Below are positions 59,195 through 64,000 of a stretch of 64,000 bases of DNA, one piece after another; the stretch's first letter is position 1, and the number at the start of each line of letters is the position of its first letter. Source of the DNA: Chloranthus sessilifolius (lineage: Eukaryota > Streptophyta > Magnoliopsida > Chloranthales > Chloranthaceae). A program made the translations under genes and the position numbers. The notes under the pieces were generated by a model, which did not search any database, had not been told where the DNA came from, and saw only the letters and a program-made list of their open reading frames with translations. The DNA is taken from positions 95,020,765-95,084,764 of the forward strand of contig CM037588.1 of assembly GCA_021018995.1 (NCBI GenBank), written 5' to 3'.

Positions 59195-61636
59195 ATGTCG
59201 AGTGAAGAGGATCGGGGCCATGAGAGTGAACTCGAGGTGATTTACTGTAGCTAGGGTGAGCAACTAATTCAAGTGTAGCATTCCTCCCGGCCTTGGTATG
59301 AGATGCAGGGTGAGGCAGCTTGTAGTGGGCTACTCCATCAACAATACACCCACATTTCTAATTTTGGAATCATTGGCAGGGTAAGAAATAACTTATTGTG
59401 GCTTCCTTTTATGCACGCCTTATTTTTTAACACCTTCTTCATTTTGCTACAGTCTTTGCCCTTGATCCATTTTCGCGGAGGTTGGTTCGACCTCCAACGC
59501 CTCTACCGCTTCCTTCCTCAGGTTGTGAAGTTCCTCCTGGCTCAGGCCAGCTTCGGGGACTTTCTTTCATGCCCTGCCATGAGGGGCAATTCGGCCTATG
59601 TGAAGGCCCTGATAGAACGCTTTCGGCCTGAGACCATGACTTTTCATATGTCCATGCCGAGATGGCCATCACCCCTGTTGACTGGTCGATGATTACAGGG
59701 ATTAGGATAGGGGGCATACCAGTGGTCGGCCTTTGTGTACCGGGTTAGGATGAGGTGGTTCAGTTGATCTGGGATTACCCCTCCTCCCAGGATATGAGCG
59801 GCTCCAACGTTAAGCCATCTTGGCTGGCCGATCTGTATGGTGAAAATGAACTGGTAAATCCGACCCATCCGGAGATGGCTGCCCCCATAGAGCCTGAGCA
59901 TGCCTTGATGCTGGCTCGCATCTCGCACCTTTTTCGCGTAGGGAAGACTCTTTTTGTCAATGCTAGCGGTGCCTGGGTCTCATTGTCCCTACTTAGACTT
60001 ATGGGAAATTGGAACAATGTGCACCGTTATGAGCGCCGAGTACGCCGTACTGATGTCTTGCTTGGCTCGAGCGTCAGTCGGGGATTTGGGTTCCTTAGTT
60101 GGTTTCTGGCCCACGATAGAGGTAACCTTGACCCTTCTACTTCTCTTGGTTTATTATTCATCATTCATCTTGCCTCTGATGTATCTTTTATGTTTGTTCC
60201 TCCTTTCAGGTTTGGGGATACTTGCATTTTCAGTCCGGCCACCCCCTCCTCTTCTCAGATGTGTACACGTATCCCCTTATGAGTAGTCGACACAAGAGTC
60301 ATCGAAGGGACCTAGGAATGAAACATTTCGAGTTAGGCCAGAGGTCCCAATTTGATTTGCTAATCACGGAATAGGTATGGACACCTCCCTCTTTTTTTTT
60401 AGAGTTTTGTTGATGTTTGTTTGACTGATAGGATTCTCTTTATCTGGGCAGATCATCTTTGACCCCTACGTTGGTTCTCCCTTCTGAGATCGAGTTGCTG
60501 TGGGTCAGTCTCGGCTTTTTTTTTACCACCATATCATCATGTTCTATGGTGCCTAGGTTAGAGCGTACTACCTGGGGGATAGAGTGGTGCATCAGTATCA
60601 AGATTATTTTGCCTTGCCGCGGGGTCCTCCTGAGGATGTCATGTCTCTCGAGGGTACTGTTGAGGAGCTTTTGGCTGGATTCCTCAATCACGGGGTATCA
60701 ATTGATGATCTCCTTGTGCTTGGGGGATATCAGATGTGGTACGAGTCCCTACCCTACCAGTCCCTTCTTTCACACTTTCTACCTAGTGCTAACTTTTTGG
60801 CCTTCAGCGATCCGCGATCTCAGGTAATTCTCCTCTCTCTTTACACAAGTTTTTGGTGGTTTTGATTTGATTTTTCTTTGACTAGCTGAACCTTTGCTTC
60901 TTTTCGCAGTTTGACGGGGGAGATGATTACGATGACGATGATGCAGCGGCAGGTCTTGCCGAGGCTCTGGGTGTTGGCCCTTCATACCCTTCTGGTATGG
61001 GTGCTTCTAGGAGTTCGACTGTAGAGACCCAGGGGACCTTCAGGTGTTTTGATGATGCCCTCCTTACAAGTTTATGTACGAAAGTGACTGAGCGGGCCTG
61101 CTTATTTGCTGATGCAGTCTGTATCCCTCCTCCAGAGTTGGTCCCAGGGGTGAGTTCTCTTTCCCATATACTTTTTTTTTATAAAGGAAATGCTTGCTTT
61201 TGTATTGTGGTTCTTGCAGCTGACCTCTCTTTTTCCTTTTTACAGAACTACGAGTCGACTGTTAATCAGGCGGAGTACTATCACCACATTGCTGGCCTTC
61301 GAGACGTGGAAGTGGTAAGTGTCTTACTGACTGGCGTTGACTTTCGCTTTGCTGCTCTCATTTGGACTTAAATTGACTTCCCGGTATAATGTTTTACAGC
61401 GTGCTCACAAAAAGGAGTCGCAATCGTTGCTCAGCAGGCTATCTCGGCCATGGTCTTGGGTAGGGGAAACTCGGATGTATCATAGTACCTCACGCCGGCA
61501 CAAGAAGTCGAATGGCGCTGACAAGGATCAGCCTTTTCTCTTTTTTTTAATGAACGTTGAGATTTTTTGGGATTTTTTCTTTTGGGAAAATGTAATGGAT
61601 AACATGAGATTGCACTTTGGATGGTTTTATTTTTAG
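59195..61636 (+). pseudogene. PMD (aminotransferase-like plant mobile domain) gene of copy B, decayed
   Basis: Eight exons fit with GT-AG introns: 59195-59380, 59453-60121, 60210-60374, 60452-60823, 60910-61149, 61246-61314 and 61400-61636 (the first starts MSSEEDRGHESELE; the second may itself be joined across a small deletion). The PMD core is clear: ALIERFRPETMTFHM, AEMAITPVDWSMITGIRIGG (family form F...GE.TITLEDV..L.GLP..G), ASVGDLGSLVGFWPTIE, then VWGYLHFQSGHPLLF. An acidic DDYDDDDAAAG segment and a basic C-terminus (SRRHKKSNGADK) follow. Breaks: frame changes near 59655 and 60030, TAG codons in exon 1 (about 59252 and 59276), 59747, 60372 and 60554, and a TGA at about 60485. Normally PMD proteins are nuclear; this one is an element cargo or host-derived gene. 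Confidence 0.82.
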
Positions 61637-61952
61637 AATGATCAGTAGTGCTTTCTTTTCCATTGCTTGCTCTATCCTTTTCTTACTGTGGTATACTTGA
61701 TTGTTCGTAGGGTGGGCTTAGGTTTTTTGGAAAATGGCCTTTGGGCTATGTACTTGGTTAATACTAGCCAAACCTTCTACTTTTGTGTGGATGATTCCTG
61801 AAAGGAAAATCGTATAAAAGTTATATGATAATTTTAATATCCCAGTACATGATTTGGGGTGCTTTATAAAATAATCGAAAGTACAAGTGGGCTAGCTAGT
61901 GGACCAGTAAAATAATCCCCTCAAATTTCCTTCTCCTTTTCTCCTTTGGTGG

Positions 61953-62136
61953 CATTCATGTGTAATACACATGCTAGGAAAATCTGGGGGAAGAATGACT
62001 TAGTGTGTATATTACACAAGCTGACCATGCCCTAGGAATAAGTGGCTTAGCATGTGTAATATACATGCTAAGCAATTACACACGCTAAGCAAAATTTGGG
62101 AAATTTTTCTATAGCATGTGTATTACACATGCTAGG
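61953..62136. repeat. Palindrome cluster B3
   Basis: Four copies at 61953-61978, 61998-62024, 62045-62073 (arms GCTTAGCATGT, both changed together) and 62111-62136 (AGCATGTGTA..TACACATGCT), plus a half copy at 62074-62090. They lie between the PMD gene and the second gene. Confidence 0.9.
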
Positions 62137-62301
62137 TTCTTTCAGGGGGGGTGTGGGGCCTTTTAAGCCCGAGAATGCACTCATTTCTCTTTCTTTTGAG
62201 TTGGACTTTGTATCGTTCGGTGGCATTTTTCCTTTTGCTTTCCCAAGGGCGGGTCCATTGTCCTACATTGAATTGTATCTTTAAAATATCTTTGTATGAC
62301 C

Positions 62302-63820
62302 ATGGACTCGCTTTTCGACCCCACCTCGCATGGGGGGTCGGGGACCTCTATACTTCCCTCTTTGGGTATGGGGCCTAGTTTTCTCAAGAAATGGCTTGAA
62401 AGTTTGAACAAGAGCGAGCTTACAGGTTTGGATTAGCTTGGATTGGCCCTACTCTTGTCTTTCCTCGGAGTTCCTTTGCTTTGGGATTTCATTTATGCGG
62501 CGGCCTCATCTTGGGAAGTTGATACCCATGTCTTCCATTTTGAACCATGTGTTAACTTCCACTCTCGAGGAGCTCTCCAACCTATCAGGTTTGAAGCTAC
62601 ACAGGGGCCTTGCCAGAGTACTGCCAAAACCAGGTTATGCTAAGGCCGTCCAAATTACCTTGGGCTTGAAGAAAGCTGATTATGAGAAAAGCCTCATTGG
62701 TGGGCCTACCAGGTGTTCGGTGAAATTTCTGAGAGAACTTTTTGGGGATGAAAGCTTATGAAGATTGCCAGTTAAAAATTCTCATAATGTGAAGGCCTTT
62801 TCCCTTTGCCTTATCTCTGAGGTTCTTTTCTACGTCGGAGGAGAGCACTTCTCTCTTGCGCTTTGTGATGTTCTAGCGGAACTTAAGGGAGGCCGTTCTG
62901 TGATGCATATGGTGCTAGTAGAGTTATATTTCTGTCTTGACGCCTTCAGTCTAGGCAGGGTGGAGTGCCTTCTGGGATGTCCCATCTTGCTCCAGATTTG
63001 GCTTGGGGAGCATCTTGCTATTTTGGGACCCGTGCCCTACGTTTATGTTGTTCGTGGTGAGGCGACTCACTGCTTCTTGGGTCGATGTCACAAATTACCA
63101 CCGAGGAATGTACAAGAGCTGAAGCTTTGGCTAGCTAAGGCCCAACTAGTGTGGAGGTTTCCTTGGTTAGACAAGGCTTTTCCAGTAGTTCGATCTAGGG
63201 ACTATGAGGGCATCACTCTTTTTGGTTTGACCAACAACACCTATTACTTTCCATTTCGGGTGTTGCACCAGTTTGGTTGCTCTTAGCAGGTGCCCTGCGT
63301 GACAAAACTGCCCCTATATGACTTGATTTTCTCTTGGGGGTCCTCTGGGGACCTGGATAGGGTAGCCGATCTCTGGGAAATGTGTTATTTGATGCATATG
63401 TATGATCTGGAGCAGGGGAATCTAGTTTTGACCTCTCTTGAGTACGAAGCTTCACTGCTATCTGAGAGGCCCTCTTCTTGTTGTTTGGACTAGGCAAAGT
63501 GTAGTGACATAGGGGGACCTTGGCCGAAGAAGGAGTCGATTCTTCGAACCCGAATTAAGCTGTTGATGAATGAGAAGCGAGTCTTGCATGAGAGTTTAGA
63601 GAAACAACAGGTTAGAGCAGAGGTGGTAGAAGCAAGAGCTGACGTAGCTAAGTGTGAGTTCCTTCATTTGGAAGGAGCCCTGAGTAATGCTCTTGGTACT
63701 ACTGGTGCTTCTCAAAAGCGGTATAAGAGCCTACATGGCTGCTAGAAGACAGATTGAGATGTTCGGGAGGATGCCTTACGTGCTGAGATTGATGCTTTGA
63801 AGCACGAGCTGCGTCGTTGA
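62302..63820 (+). pseudogene. DUF7745-like protein gene, decayed, with C-terminal coiled coil
   Basis: ATG 62302 opens MDSLFDPTSHGGSGTSI and continues with PSFLKKWLESLNKSELTGLD and SWEVDTHVFHFEP. A frame change near 62560 then gives STLEELSNLSGLKLHRGLAR, PTRCSVKFLRELFGDESL, HFSLALCDVLAELKGGRSVM and ILLQIWLGEHLAI, an order typical of the DUF7745 proteins abundant in woody plants (F.F...ELTPTLEE, then AL..VL..L..G..V.P..LAE). The C-terminal part (KQQVRAEVVEARADVAKCEF) looks like a coiled coil. Stops in the second frame: 62759 (TGA), 63284, 63491 and 63743 (all TAG). Function is unknown. I see no introns. It follows the PMD gene on the same strand after a palindrome cluster. Confidence 0.6.
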
Positions 63821-64000
63821 CCTAGGCCTACACATACTTTTTTGCATAGATTAGATTATCACACGAAGGGGTATAAGAACCCTCGCTAGATATTTTTTTG
63901 GGCATATATATTTTCTTTATGTTTTTATTGTTTTTTATTTTCGTAAAAGGAAGGGTACGCAAGGTATCACACAAGTTATTTTTTGAGATGTGGTGTGAGC
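63821..64000. other. Non-coding end of the window
   Basis: AT-rich sequence after the second gene of copy B. No LTR start or terminus is recognised before the window ends. Confidence 0.5.

Larger units (their letters stand above)
55406..64000 (+). mobile_element. PMD/DUF7745-carrying element, copy B (continues past the window)
   Basis: Begins TGTGCAACCGTGGATC, exactly at the break in copy A's PMD exon. The first 1.58 kb (55406-56987) has TG...CA ends, a TATA-like CTATTTATAG at 56117-56126 and four palindromes. A leader with two more palindromes and AT-rich minisatellite follows, then two decayed genes on the same strand. If it is an LTR element, its 3' LTR and the second target duplication (ACCAG or nearby) lie beyond base 64000. 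Confidence 0.7.

Noticed and set aside
58751..59263. 170-residue minus-strand ORF
   Set aside because: It runs antisense through the leader and first PMD exon of copy B, across AT-rich repeats, and has no family resemblance.
51594..59600. Simple tandem duplication of a host gene as the explanation for the 3.8-kb direct repeat
   Set aside because: Copy A's PMD exon is cut exactly at the first bases of copy B, and the unit starts with TG, which fits nested insertion of a mobile element better. It is not fully excluded without sequence beyond 64000.

Overview
This window is angiosperm nuclear DNA, most likely from a plant with a large, repeat-rich genome. The evidence is GT-AG introns, plant-only gene families (PPR, LRR receptor kinase, CrRLK1L, RS2Z splicing factor) and plant transposable elements throughout. 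I see nothing that fixes the species. No gene is convincingly intact: almost every coding stretch is a partial or decayed copy, so this reads as old, nested intergenic DNA with gene debris.

Layout. 0.3-1.2 kb (minus): two exons resembling the linker of a FAB1/PIKfyve lipid kinase. 1.7-6.7 kb (plus): a decayed CACTA (En/Spm) transposon with a Tnp2-type transposase and a second Ptta/En-Spm gene. 8.4-9.2 kb: the 3' end of a PPR gene with one nonsense codon. 11.5-12.5 kb: six consecutive 72-nt LRR exons of an LRR-VIII-2 receptor kinase with no kinase domain. 14.9-17.1 kb: an inverted-repeat element containing a ~490-bp imperfect palindrome. 17.3-24 kb: fragments of unrelated genes, all on the minus strand (CrRLK1L, DExH14/ASCC3-like helicase, RS2Z zinc knuckles, possibly a CK1-like N-terminus), plus a LINE fragment. 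24-27 kb: foldback repeats, a SINE and MITEs. 27.4-30.0 kb: a solo LTR with 5-bp target duplication ACCAA, inside an older LTR-like sequence.

31.9-49.8 kb: a 17.9-kb Ty3/gypsy element of Athila/Tat type with 2.7-kb LTRs, target duplication ATCAT, decayed gag-pol and a 3' env-like region. It sits inside the LTR of an older minus-strand element whose remains are at 31.3-31.9 and 49.8-51.6 kb. 51.6-64 kb: two direct copies of an unusual element. Copy B starts at 55406 and interrupts a plant-mobile-domain (PMD) gene carried by copy A. Copy B carries a decayed PMD gene followed by a second decayed gene resembling DUF7745.

The most striking signal is not a gene. Each LTR-like element carries its own cluster of short palindromes in non-coding DNA: TCGATCGA in the solo LTR, TCTCGA...TCGAGA in the split LTR, CTCGCGAG in the Athila-type element, and about 16 copies of a ~29-bp palindrome with arm GCCTAGCGTGTATA in the PMD element. 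In the last family several copies differ from each other by matched changes in both arms. The coding remnants are rich in TAG stops, as expected from CAG-to-TAG decay of methylated DNA.
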